From Verrucomicrobiota bacterium (lineage in GTDB: Bacteria > Verrucomicrobiota > Verrucomicrobiia > JABWAM01): a stretch of 64,000 bases of DNA. The translations under genes were made by a program, and so were the position numbers. The stretch is from contig JAHFSY010000009.1 of the NCBI GenBank assembly GCA_023269615.1, positions 1-64,000 on the forward strand. The letters run 5' to 3'. This document shows, in pieces, positions 43,008-51,343 of the stretch. Below the pieces are notes generated by a model. That model was not told the origin of the DNA and searched no databases. It saw only the letters and a list, made by a program, of their open reading frames with translations. Position 1 is the first letter of the stretch; each line of letters begins with the position of its first letter.

Positions 43008-44406
43008 CAAGCACATCATCCAACCCCTCACGCCGCTGGGCCACGACAAGGATCTGGTAGGCGAACAGGGATGGCCAGCAAGCTGCGGCTGCAGCGGCAA
43101 GGCGGTCAAGCAAGCGGAGGATGGGGGAACGCCCGATCAGGTCGGCGATCGGGGGGCCGAAGCCGCGCCATTGCTCCGGGCGGAACGCCGCATCCTTGAG
43201 AAGACGGCCCAGGGATTTGAGGGTAAAGAGGCGGCGATGGGTCATGTCCAGGATGCCGCGCCTTCCGTAATTAAACAGGCCGAACGCAAGCATGAGGCGG
43301 ATGGGCAGGTAGGCAATGTTCGCGGTGCTGAGAAGGAGCACACCCTCGGGCTTGAGCAATTTCCAGACCTGTTCCATCAGGCGCTCGGGATCGGCCATGT
43401 GTTCCACCACGTCGAGCATGATCACACAGTCACAGGGCCCGTGCTCCCTGACAAATGCATCGGCAAATGGCTGCTCGAGATCGCATGCGGAATAGGGGAA
43501 CGGGAAATCGCCGCAAGGACGTTTTTGGTCCATGGCAACGACGCGCGCTCCCCTGCTGGAAAAGAATCGGCTGATGTGTCCCTGTCCCGCGCCGAGTTCG
43601 ACGACAAGGTTGTTGGGGGCGATGGGGTGTTTGAGCACGTGCTGGTGGAGCGACGTCGGTTCCTTTTTAAAAATGTAGCGGTCCTCATCCTTCAGGAAGT
43701 CAAACTTGCGGTGGTAGATCAGTGAGAGCCGGTTCGCGCGATACTGGGCGATCGAGACGAGCGAGTGGATCGAGGTGAGGTTTTTGAAGAATGGACTGCA
43801 GCCCGGATGCGCGTGCCACGGGACCTTCACGGCGGCGATGGATTTCCCCGCCGCTTTCGCCTGGAGCAACAGTTCGATGTCGAAATGCTCCCTGTCGGTG
43901 TTGTGGCGGAATGGGAGATCCCGCAGCGCGCCCAGCCGGCAGGCCCGCACTCCGCTGCTGAAGTCTGACAGGGGAATCTTGGTGAGCCAGCGCAGGATGG
44001 ACGAGAAAGGATGAAGCAGAACAGAAGGGGGGGGGCGGCACGCGACGATGATGTCGCTTGGTGAATCCAGCAAGGCATCCAGCATGGGCGAAATGGCCTG
44101 GCTCCCGGCAAGGCCGTGGCCCGAAATCACCAGCGCAACATCGCCCCTTGATTTTTCGACACATGCCAGTCCGATGCGGAATCGGATTCCGGGACCCTCG
44201 CGTGGGTCCACGCGAAGAACCGTGGTTCGCGGGTGGATGTCCAAGCCTGGTCCGGCGGCCGACGAATCGGGATCGGATGGCAGCACGACGACGATTTCCG
44301 CAAACCTTTCGAGCGTGGGGCGGGGGATGGCCTTCAGCGCGTCATGCGCTTCATCCGCCTCGTGTGCGAGCACGACAAGAAAAATGTGTTGGGGTTTTTC
44401 ATCCAT
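42994..44406 (-). CDS. Fused GT2-like glycosyltransferase and SAM methyltransferase (470 aa)
   Basis: The N-terminal ~240 residues resemble a dolichol-phosphate-sugar-synthase-type GT2 domain (HIFLVVLAHEADEAHDAL, ALVISGHGLAGSQAISPMLDALL, SDFSSGVRACRLGAL, FDIELLLQAKAAGKSIAAVKVPWHAHPG). The DxD usually preceding the metal is replaced by SGHG, so catalysis is uncertain. The C-terminal ~220 residues are a class I methyltransferase: LVVELGAGQGHISRFFSSRGARVVAMD (motif I), CDCVIMLDVVEHMADPERLMEQVWKLLKPEGVLLLST. Likely acts on a lipid-linked sugar. Lies 35 bp downstream of the aminotransferase gene. Confidence 0.82.
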   Translation of the reverse strand: MDEKPQHIFLVVLAHEADEAHDALKAIPRPTLERFAEIVVVLPSDPDSSAAGPGLDIHPRTTVLRVDPREGPGIRFRIGLACVEKSRGDVALVISGHGLAGSQAISPMLDALLDSPSDIIVACRPPPSVLLHPFSSILRWLTKIPLSDFSSGVRACRLGALRDLPFRHNTDREHFDIELLLQAKAAGKSIAAVKVPWHAHPGCSPFFKNLTSIHSLVSIAQYRANRLSLIYHRKFDFLKDEDRYIFKKEPTSLHQHVLKHPIAPNNLVVELGAGQGHISRFFSSRGARVVAMDQKRPCGDFPFPYSACDLEQPFADAFVREHGPCDCVIMLDVVEHMADPERLMEQVWKLLKPEGVLLLSTANIAYLPIRLMLAFGLFNYGRRGILDMTHRRLFTLKSLGRLLKDAAFRPEQWRGFGPPIADLIGRSPILRLLDRLAAAAAACWPSLFAYQILVVAQRREGLDDVLAKPR

Positions 44407-44441
44407 GACGGGGGATCACGGGTGCTTGCGGGAGAACTCCC

Positions 44442-45599
44442 TTATTTCAAAAACCGTTTCATGCGCTCGACAGCTTTTTCGATTTCGGTCATGGCGGCGG
44501 CGAACGAGCAGCGGACATGGCCTTCGCCGCTTGGGCCGAATGCGTTGCCGGGGACCACGGCCACTTTTTGATCCTCGAGCAGTTTCATGGAGAAATCGCG
44601 GCTGCCCATGTTGGTGTTGCGGATGGATGGGAAGGCGTAAAAGGCCCCGCGAGGCGCCTGGCATTCGAGGCCCATTTCGTTGAGGTGCCCGACGAGAAAA
44701 TTACGCCGAAGGAGATATTCCTCGCGCATGCGTTCCACGTCGGAATCGCCATTCTTGAGCGCCTCGATGCCGGCTTCCTGGCTGAGGATGGGGGCGCAGA
44801 GCATTGAATACTGGTGGACGCGCATCATGGCCTCGATGATCGGCGCCGGGGCGCACGCGTAGCCGAGGCGGAAACCGGTCATGGCCCATGCCTTGGAAAA
44901 CCCGTGGAAGAAGATCGTGCGGTCGCGCATGCCGGGCAGCGTGGCAATCGAGAGGTGTTTTCCCTCATAGGTGAGCTCCGCGTAGATTTCGTCGGAGAGC
45001 ACGAGCAGGTTTTTGTCAACGGCCACCCGGGCGAGCGACTCGAGTTGCTGGCGGGTGACCGTGGCGCCCGTGGGGTTGGTTGGAAAGTTGAGCATGATCG
45101 CGCGCGTGCGCGGTGAGACTTTTGCGGCGAAATCGGCGGCATCCGGCGCAAATTGATTTTTCGATGTGCAGGCCACGCCGACCGGAACGCCGTGTGCGAG
45201 TTGCACGCCGGGGTGGTACGAGACGTAGCAGGGCTCGTGGTAGATGACCTCCTCGCCCGGGTTGAGGATGGAGCGCAGGGCAATGTCCATGCCTTCCGAG
45301 ACGCCGACGGTGATGATGATTTCGGTTTCAGGATTGTAGGAAAGCTGGAATTTGCGCTCGACGTAAATGGCGATCGCCTTGCGGAGCTTGAGGAGCCCGA
45401 GATTGGAGGTGTATCCCGTGCGGCCCTTTTCCAGCGCGTAGATGGCTGCCTCGCGGATGTGCCATGGCGTGACAAAGTCCGGTTCGCCGATGCCAAGAGA
45501 AACGACATCGGGAACATTCTGCACCACTTCAAAGAAGTCGCGGATCCCCGACCGCGGGATGTCGCGCACGTGACGGGCTATGATTTCTCTGGAAGGCAT
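44442..45599 (-). CDS. Class I/II aminotransferase (AspB/AlaA-like)
   Basis: PLP enzyme, 385 residues. SLGIGEPDFVTPWHIREAA, YTSNLGLLKLRKAIA, LNFPTNPTGATVTRQQLE (NPTG motif), VLSDEIYAELTYEG and FFHGFSKAWAMTGFRLGYACAP with PLP-Lys236. Subfamily matches the aspartate/aromatic-type enzymes of fold type I. Substrate cannot be set from sequence. Precedes the glycosyltransferase-methyltransferase gene by 35 bp. Confidence 0.93.
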   Translation of the reverse strand: MPSREIIARHVRDIPRSGIRDFFEVVQNVPDVVSLGIGEPDFVTPWHIREAAIYALEKGRTGYTSNLGLLKLRKAIAIYVERKFQLSYNPETEIIITVGVSEGMDIALRSILNPGEEVIYHEPCYVSYHPGVQLAHGVPVGVACTSKNQFAPDAADFAAKVSPRTRAIMLNFPTNPTGATVTRQQLESLARVAVDKNLLVLSDEIYAELTYEGKHLSIATLPGMRDRTIFFHGFSKAWAMTGFRLGYACAPAPIIEAMMRVHQYSMLCAPILSQEAGIEALKNGDSDVERMREEYLLRRNFLVGHLNEMGLECQAPRGAFYAFPSIRNTNMGSRDFSMKLLEDQKVAVVPGNAFGPSGEGHVRCSFAAAMTEIEKAVERMKRFLK

Positions 45600-45698
45600 C
45601 CGGCCTTTTTAGCCCCGATGCAGCGGGAAAGCAAACCGAAGGATTGAGAGGGCGGGGCAAACGCGTTAAAATGTCAGCAAAGGTATCCACTTGTCCAA

Positions 45699-45768
45699 GC
45701 GGCTGTTCAGCCCCTCCGCCGCTTATGTTGCGCAGCGCAACAGGGCGGCTGCGGTGCTGAACAGCCGC
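45699..45768. repeat. 70-bp palindromic repeat overlapping the mutY 3' end
   Basis: Perfect 13-bp arms GCGGCTGTTCAGC (45699-45711) and GCTGAACAGCCGC (45756-45768) enclose a second small palindrome GTTGCGCAGCGCAAC (45728-45742). It supplies the last ~15 residues and the stop codon of MutY. Confidence 0.8.
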
Positions 45769-46826
45769 CTGCTCTTCCCTCCGCCCATCGGGATGCCGAG
45801 GAATCGGTCGGCCAGTTTGCGGTGGGCGGCGGTGAAGGGGAGGTTCCGGGTTTCGGCCATGGGGACCCATTGGGCGCTGGAATTTTTTTGAAGTTTGAAA
45901 TGACGGAGGCGATGGAGATCAAGATGGATGCGGTGATGAGTGACGGAGTAGCCGAGGCTGAAAATGAGTTCGGACACGTCGAACTTTCCAAACGTGGTTT
46001 TCCATGAGTCCATCCAGCGGCGGGTGCGACGGGGGAGCATGATGGATGGGAACTGCCACAACGCCTCCATGCGCTGGCCGCCCTTGCGCTGGCAAAGCAG
46101 CACGCGGCGGTTGCGGATGACGAGGCCGGCGTATTCAAATTGCCTGATGGTCGCGGGACGGGGTGTCGCGCGCGGGAGCGATTCCTGTTCGCCCCGCGCG
46201 AAGGCGTGGCAGCCGTTGCGGATGGGGCAGAGCAGGCAGAAGGGCTTGTGCGGCGTGCAGACCGTCGCCCCAAGCTCCATCATCGCCTGGTTGAAATCGC
46301 CGGGCGTTTCCGTCGGGATCAGTTTTTCGGCGAGATCCCAGAGTTGCTTGCGCGTGGCGGCCTTGCGGGTGTCATCGCGGATGCCGAACCAGCGGCAGAG
46401 GACGCGGATGACGTTGCCATCGAGAACCGGCAGGGGCAACCCGAAGGCGATGCTGGCGACCGCGCCGAGAGTGTAGCGTCCCACGCCCGGGAGCGAGGCG
46501 AGGCGTTCGACCGTGTCGGGGAAACGTCCGTCGAAATCGGCGACGATGGAACGCGCGGCGGCGTGGAGGAAGCGGGCGCGACGATAATAGCCGAGGCCCT
46601 CCCACGATTTGAGGACATCCTTTTCAGAAGCGGCGGCGAGGGAACGGGCGTTGGGGAAGCGTTTCAGCCAGCGCAGGTAGTAGGGGATGACGGTCTTGAC
46701 CTGTGTTTGCTGCAGCATGATTTCCGAGACGAGAATGGAATAAGGATCACGCGTGCGCCGCCATGGGAGGTCGCGATGGCTCCGGCGGTACCACGGGAGC
46801 AGGGGGGATGAGAAGGAAGAGGACAC
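45723..46826 (-). CDS. mutY: A/G-specific adenine glycosylase
   Basis: Removes A mispaired with 8-oxoG. 367 residues. LPWRRTRDPYSILVSEIMLQQTQV carries the catalytic Glu (~35). LASLPGVGRYTLGAVASIAFG is the HhH and PVLDGNVIRVLCR the catalytic Asp. Cysteines C-x6-C-x2-C-x5-C (CTPHKPFCLLCPIRNGC) bind [4Fe-4S]. A C-terminal NUDIX-like 8-oxoG recognition domain follows (EYAGLVIRNRRVLLCQRKGGQRMEALWQFPS, LGYSVTHHRIHLDLHRL). The final ~15 residues (SRRLFSTAAALLRCAT) come from a palindromic repeat. Confidence 0.96.
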   Translation of the reverse strand: MSSSFSSPLLPWYRRSHRDLPWRRTRDPYSILVSEIMLQQTQVKTVIPYYLRWLKRFPNARSLAAASEKDVLKSWEGLGYYRRARFLHAAARSIVADFDGRFPDTVERLASLPGVGRYTLGAVASIAFGLPLPVLDGNVIRVLCRWFGIRDDTRKAATRKQLWDLAEKLIPTETPGDFNQAMMELGATVCTPHKPFCLLCPIRNGCHAFARGEQESLPRATPRPATIRQFEYAGLVIRNRRVLLCQRKGGQRMEALWQFPSIMLPRRTRRWMDSWKTTFGKFDVSELIFSLGYSVTHHRIHLDLHRLRHFKLQKNSSAQWVPMAETRNLPFTAAHRKLADRFLGIPMGGGKSRRLFSTAAALLRCAT

Positions 46827-46831
46827 GGGGG

Positions 46832-46867
46832 TGGAATTTGAGATTTGAAATTTGAGATTTGAAATTG
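46832..46867. repeat. AAATTTGAGATTTGAAATTTGAG repeat
   Basis: Tandem AT-rich heptamer-like units (GAATTTGAGATTTG, AAATTTGAGATTTG, AAATTG), also present at ~18110-18135 (start of the TPR gene) and ~21404-21430. Lies between divergent mutY and rnhC. Confidence 0.7.
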
Positions 46868-46917
46868 AAGCAGCCGCGGCTGATCGCTAAGGAAAGGGAA
46901 CTGATTTCAGAATCCAG

Positions 46918-47847
46918 ATGGGTCCACTCCACATTTATACCACCAAGCTTACGGAAGCCCAAGCCTTGCTGGTGAAGGAGTATCTGGACACGCACGGGTT
47001 CAAGGTCCAGGAAGTGCCCTACGCGAAATTCGCCGGCAAGCGCGAGAACGTGGGCGTGGTGTTTTACGAGAGTGGAAAGCTGGTGGTGCAGGGAAAGGGG
47101 ACGGAGGAATTCGTCCAGTTTTTTCTTGAGCCGGACGTGCTGCAGGAGGCGCGGCTTGGTTATGACGAGGTGCTCAACCCGCAGGCGTACGAGCCGCACA
47201 TCGGGGTGGACGAGAGCGGCAAGGGCGATTATTTCGGGCCGCTGGTGATCAGCTCCGTGTTTGCGTCGAGGGAGGCATTTCCAAAATTCAAGGAGTTGAA
47301 CGTGCGCGATTCCAAGGCGATTTCATCGGACCGGAAGGCGGTGGACATGGCAAAGGAGATCCTTGCGATGCGTGAGTGTGCGGTGAAGGTGGTGAGGCTT
47401 TTGCCCGAGACTTACAACCGCCTGCACGCCAAGATGCGCAACGTGAATGACATGCTGGGTTGGGGGCACGCGCGGGCGATCGAGGACATGATGTCCTATA
47501 TCGACCCACAGAAGACCGGGAAAATCTGCCAGCGCGCGATTTCCGACCAGTTCGGCAACAAGCGGATCATTGAGCGGGCATTGATGGAGCGGGGGAAGGG
47601 GATCAAGCTCGAGCAGCGCCATCGGGCGGAGGAAGACCTCGCGGTCGCGGCGGCATCCATCGTCGCGCGCGCCGGGTTTGTGCAGGGCATCGGCCGTCTT
47701 TCGAAACAATGGGGCGTGGAGTTTCCCAAGGGGGCGTCGGAGGCGGTGATCGAGGCTGGAAGACAATTTGTCGCCAGGCACGGGCGGGAGGAACTGGGCA
47801 AGGTGGCCAAGCTGCATTTCCGGACGACGGAAAGAGTTTTGCAGTGA
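46918..47847 (+). CDS. rnhC: Ribonuclease HIII
   Basis: 309 residues. The N-terminal ~90-residue TBP-like substrate-binding domain (LVKEYLDTHGFKVQEVPYAKFAGKRENVGVVFYESGKLVVQGKGTEEF) distinguishes it from HII. HIGVDESGKGDYFGPLVISSVF (~98-119) has the DE catalytic start; LNVRDSKAIS and AEEDLAVAAASIVARA follow. Degrades RNA of RNA-DNA hybrids. The stop overlaps the GTG of the next gene. Confidence 0.96.
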   Translation: MGPLHIYTTKLTEAQALLVKEYLDTHGFKVQEVPYAKFAGKRENVGVVFYESGKLVVQGKGTEEFVQFFLEPDVLQEARLGYDEVLNPQAYEPHIGVDESGKGDYFGPLVISSVFASREAFPKFKELNVRDSKAISSDRKAVDMAKEILAMRECAVKVVRLLPETYNRLHAKMRNVNDMLGWGHARAIEDMMSYIDPQKTGKICQRAISDQFGNKRIIERALMERGKGIKLEQRHRAEEDLAVAAASIVARAGFVQGIGRLSKQWGVEFPKGASEAVIEAGRQFVARHGREELGKVAKLHFRTTERVLQ

Positions 47848-48476
47848 AGAACCTGCCGGCGACCACGATCCAACTGGATCATGAGACGGCACTTGCCGAG
47901 GTGCGGGCCATGATGCGCGAGCACGATCGTGAACCCACGCATGTCGAGCACGTGTCGCAACTCGCCCTTCAGCTTTTCGACCAGCTGGCGCCGCTTCACC
48001 AGCTCGGCGCCAACGATCGCTTCATCCTCCTGGCCGCCGCGTTGTTGCACGACATCGGATGGCCAGCATCGGAAGGTGGGCGCAAGCATCACAAGATTGC
48101 CGCGCGGATGATCCGTCAACAGCGTTGGAAATCCGTTCCGGACGATTGGATTCCCCTCATCGCCTGCGTGGCGCGTTACCACCGCCGCACGCCACCCCGT
48201 GAACATCACCGCAAGTTGCTTGCCCTTGCCAGGGCAGACGAAACCCGGGTGCGTCTCCTCGTCCCGCTCCTGCGCCTTGCCGACGCCCTTGACCGCACCC
48301 ACCTTTGCCGCGTCACCAGGGTTCATGCGTCACTCAAGCCCGGCGCCATTGAAATCCGACTCGAGGGATTGGGGGAAATGGACGCCGAAATCAAAACCGC
48401 GCTTCGGAAATCCGATGCGTTCCCAGCCGCGTATGGGCACCACATCCAGATTGTAAACGGACCTGCGTGCAGCTGA
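47844..48476 (+). CDS. HD-domain phosphohydrolase
   Basis: 210 residues from a GTG at 47844 that overlaps the rnhC stop (GTGA), indicating coupling. THVEHVSQLALQLFDQL carries His36. LLAAALLHDIGW carries His69-Asp70. GRKHHKIAARMI, CVARYHRRTPP and LRLADALDRTH complete the metal-binding set, as in the C-terminal HD region of exopolyphosphatase/GppA proteins. The Ppx kinase-like N-terminal domain is absent, so this is a stand-alone HD protein. Substrate unknown. Confidence 0.85.
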   Translation: MKNLPATTIQLDHETALAEVRAMMREHDREPTHVEHVSQLALQLFDQLAPLHQLGANDRFILLAAALLHDIGWPASEGGRKHHKIAARMIRQQRWKSVPDDWIPLIACVARYHRRTPPREHHRKLLALARADETRVRLLVPLLRLADALDRTHLCRVTRVHASLKPGAIEIRLEGLGEMDAEIKTALRKSDAFPAAYGHHIQIVNGPACS

Positions 48477-49598
48477 TCAGCTGTATTCCTGCAGGAACTT
48501 TCGCAAGTTATCGATCGTCGGGCTTTTGGCGGTGCGGACATAATAGCCCGAGGTTGACACCCCGAGTTGCAGCCGTTGTTCCAGCTCACCGCCCAGCATG
48601 AAACCAAGGCAATATCCCGCGTTGAAGTGATCGCCGGCGCCGGTGGAGATCACGGGCCTGGGGTCGTAGGGCCCTTCTGCGATTGCGCTGCCGGTGGCGG
48701 AAGCGGCGATGGCGTATTTCGTGGCATGCACCACCATGCCCTCGACGCCCAGTTTGGCCTGCAAGAGCCCGGCGCGTTTGAGAATATCCTCACGGGTCGT
48801 TCCCACGGAAGAAATTCCCAGGGCCTCGCATACCTCCTCCGACTCCTTCTGGTTCAGGCCGAGCGTGACGTCGAACCATTTCTGGAATCGGCCGACCAGA
48901 TCCATCGCCATCGCAACGTCCTCCTTCAGGCGGAATTCCGGGTCAGCGATGTCGAAAAAGATTTTGCGCCGGCGGCCTGCCGCAAGCGGCGAGAGTTTGG
49001 GGCAGATTTCCGCCTGCATCTGGCGCCAGATATCCGACATGCCGGGCAGGGCGGTCCAGTTGTTCAGGGCGATGAAGGTTGCCTGGTCGAACAAGGCGAG
49101 GAGTTTTTCCTTCCCGATCACGCGTTGGAGTGTTTCCCACGTGACATCCCTCGCCGAATCCTGGCGGGAGAGCATGATTTTGCCGTCTTCAAACTCGATG
49201 GCGTCGGTGTAACTGGCATCGGCGACCGTGATGACACTGCATTCTTTTTTCATCGGCTGGAAGATGGCGTGCAGGTCGGGGAATCCCATGTTGCCGACGC
49301 AGGTGAGCGGCAGGCCGAAGTTGATGAGGGCATGGGCCATGATGGGGCCATTGCCACCGAGCTTGAGTTGCTGGACCGAGAGCTCGAACTTGGTGCTCTT
49401 GCCGGCTGCGGCATCGACGCGCTCGGCCCACTTGGAGATTTTTTCGATGTGCGTGGCGGTGCCATCCGCCTGGCGCTTGTCCACGATGCGGATGATGGAA
49501 TCCACGAATCCATCGAGCCCCACCACGGCGCGTTCGCGCGCGATCTTCGCCTCGGCTCCCTCGAGCAGTTTCAAGGCATTTTCGGTCGAGATGCTCAT
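48477..49598 (-). CDS. PfkB-family carbohydrate kinase
   Basis: 373 residues. KLGGNGPIMAHALINFGLPLTCVGNMG is the substrate-side motif and PRPVISTGAGDHFNAGYCLG the PfkB signature with catalytic Asp. FDVTLGLNQKESEEVCEALG is the N-K-x-E region. The N-terminal ~60 residues (ENALKLLEGAEAKIARERAVVGLDGFVDS) are typical of a Verrucomicrobia/Planctomycetes subgroup of unknown sugar substrate. The gene ends flush with the convergent HD-domain gene and is followed by nothing in between. Confidence 0.88.
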   Translation of the reverse strand: MSISTENALKLLEGAEAKIARERAVVGLDGFVDSIIRIVDKRQADGTATHIEKISKWAERVDAAAGKSTKFELSVQQLKLGGNGPIMAHALINFGLPLTCVGNMGFPDLHAIFQPMKKECSVITVADASYTDAIEFEDGKIMLSRQDSARDVTWETLQRVIGKEKLLALFDQATFIALNNWTALPGMSDIWRQMQAEICPKLSPLAAGRRRKIFFDIADPEFRLKEDVAMAMDLVGRFQKWFDVTLGLNQKESEEVCEALGISSVGTTREDILKRAGLLQAKLGVEGMVVHATKYAIAASATGSAIAEGPYDPRPVISTGAGDHFNAGYCLGFMLGGELEQRLQLGVSTSGYYVRTAKSPTIDNLRKFLQEYS

Positions 49599-49605
49599 GC
49601 GGTCC

Positions 49606-50544
49606 TTATTCGTCGGGCTGGCTGGCCCCGCTCGTCGCGCCCTTGGGCAAGTTTTTCATCATTTCCTCCATGTTCACACCGTCGCCCTTGCCATTCATCA
49701 TCGCTTTCATCAACTCCTGTGCCTGCAGGGCGGCGACATCGTCCACCTTTTTGAAACTGGGCGGGATCTCAAACTGGTTTGCATTGATCTTGTCGGCGGT
49801 GAGGGAAAGCACTTCGTAGAGGGTGGATTTTTTGGATGTTTCCCCCTTGGGGGCGGTGGGCGCACGATCAGCCATCGTGTCCATGACCGCAGTTTCCATG
49901 GAGGACTCGCCCTCCATCGCAAGAGTGTAGCCCTTTGAAAGATCACTGCTTGCCTGGGCTGGCAGCTGCCCTTTCACCATTCCGGCCATCATGGACATGC
50001 CCACCTCCATTTCCTTGCGCTCGGCAGCGGGATAGTTTTTGTAAAGTTCCCTGGTGTGCGCTTCGCCAAACTCACGCGTCTCCTTGTCCATCTGCTCGAG
50101 CATGGGTGTGTACGGTGTAAGCCAGAGCTCGGCGCTGTGCTTGCCGTCGGCTTTCACTTCATAGCTCGTGGCGCTGAACCCTGCGATCATTCGTGTCCGA
50201 TCCGTCTTGCGGATTTCCAGCTTGGGCGCTTTCTCCGCGTTACCCTGTTTTGCGGAGTTGATCATCTCCGCCTCCGTGGAGTTTTTCTGGTAGGGAAGAG
50301 CAATCGGCTTTTCGTCATAAACCTTCAGCTGGAGGTCGATGGTCCACTGCACGCCCTTGTCCACGCGGGTGATGGTGACAATCGTGCCGCCGGTCATGGG
50401 GTTCGGAATCTCGTTGCGCTGCTTGAGCCCCGCTGTCCATGTCTTGATCTTCATCCCCATCATGGTCTTGGCCTCGACCATGCCATCGGCGCGGACCCCG
50501 ACCAGGGGTGACAGAATGAAAAAAAGGAGAACCAGTCTTTTCAT
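49606..50544 (-). CDS. Secreted DUF4412-like protein (312 aa)
   Basis: From the ATG at 50544 the protein has a signal peptide (LVLLFFILSPLVGVRADG). The body has TMMGMKIKTWTAGLKQRNEI, KADGKHSAELWLTPYTPMLEQMDKET and GESSMETAVMDTM, the pattern of DUF4412 (beta-rich, LolA-like periplasmic fold). The C-terminus (LMKAMMNGKGDGVNMEEMMKNLPKG) is Met-rich. Located 7 bp upstream of the PfkB gene, so likely co-transcribed. Function unknown. Confidence 0.75.
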   Translation of the reverse strand: MKRLVLLFFILSPLVGVRADGMVEAKTMMGMKIKTWTAGLKQRNEIPNPMTGGTIVTITRVDKGVQWTIDLQLKVYDEKPIALPYQKNSTEAEMINSAKQGNAEKAPKLEIRKTDRTRMIAGFSATSYEVKADGKHSAELWLTPYTPMLEQMDKETREFGEAHTRELYKNYPAAERKEMEVGMSMMAGMVKGQLPAQASSDLSKGYTLAMEGESSMETAVMDTMADRAPTAPKGETSKKSTLYEVLSLTADKINANQFEIPPSFKKVDDVAALQAQELMKAMMNGKGDGVNMEEMMKNLPKGATSGASQPDE

Positions 50545-50623
50545 GCCCCATTTGAAGCGGTTTTTTTGCGCGCGATCAAGGATTTGATACGCGGGTCGAA
50601 TTCTATTGCTGCAAGCATCAATC

Positions 50624-50974
50624 TCAGGCTGCAAGGCGCCGCGAGGAGGCATCTTCAAGCAACACTTCCGGCTTGCGTCGTACAAGGTCCAAGAGGCGCA
50701 ACGCCGCTCCTGTGGGACGCCTTCTCCCCTTCTCCCAACTGCGCTCAGTCGCGGGCGGCACATTGAGCATGGCTGCAAACACGGCCTGGCTCATGTTCAG
50801 ACGGCGTCGGATGGCTCCGATTTCGCGCGGTTTCATCGGCTTGACCGGCTCAGGAATCGTGATGGTGGTTACGCGCAATGTCAGTTTGCGCCGACCTTGA
50901 AGATGTTCGACGAACTCTTCAACACTGCGCACGAGAGTCTCCGCATCAAATTTGATTTCCTTGTGTTTTTTCAT
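50624..50974 (-). CDS. HigA-like XRE antitoxin
   Basis: 116 residues from the ATG at 50974. PMKPREIGAIRRRLNMSQAVFAAMLNVPPATERSWEKGRRRPTGAALRLLDLVRRKPEVL is the helix-turn-helix domain of the HigA/MqsA-like antitoxin group. It follows the toxin gene and overlaps it by 29 bp, giving the toxin-first order of HigBA-type modules. Confidence 0.88.
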   Translation of the reverse strand: MKKHKEIKFDAETLVRSVEEFVEHLQGRRKLTLRVTTITIPEPVKPMKPREIGAIRRRLNMSQAVFAAMLNVPPATERSWEKGRRRPTGAALRLLDLVRRKPEVLLEDASSRRLAA

Positions 50975-51305
50975 TTTGAAACTCCTTTTTCGCAAGAACG
51001 GCCAGTTCGGATAGCCGCTTCAATTGTTCGTGAGTCAAGTTTTCACAACGCCCCTTGGGGTAGCAATGAAACAGCATGATCATTCGTGTGTCGGGATTGT
51101 ACCAATAAATCACCCGGGCGCCCCCGCTCTTCCCTCTCCCAGGCAATGCCAACCGTGCTTTACGCAACCCTCCGCTCCCCGGGATGACCGGGCCCTGATT
51201 CGGGTTTCGCACAAGACAGAGTTGGAATTTACGGTAGGCCTCATCGTCCACTAAATGTGTGATTTGCTCTGTAAACCTGTGGTGTTCAATAAATCGGATT
51301 TTCAT
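50946..51305 (-). CDS. HigB/RelE-like toxin
   Basis: 119 residues. VRNPNQGPVIPGSGGLRKARLALPGRGKSGGARVIYWYNPDTRMIMLFHCYPKG is the RelE/HigB-type mRNA interferase core, with the G-x-RKAR basic strand and aromatic YWY. LKRLSELAVLAKKEFQ is the C-terminal helix. First gene of the pair on the minus strand. Confidence 0.9.
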   Translation of the reverse strand: MKIRFIEHHRFTEQITHLVDDEAYRKFQLCLVRNPNQGPVIPGSGGLRKARLALPGRGKSGGARVIYWYNPDTRMIMLFHCYPKGRCENLTHEQLKRLSELAVLAKKEFQNEKTQGNQI

Positions 51306-51343
51306 AAAGCTATTACAGAGTCATACTGTTTGCAAGTGTCGAT

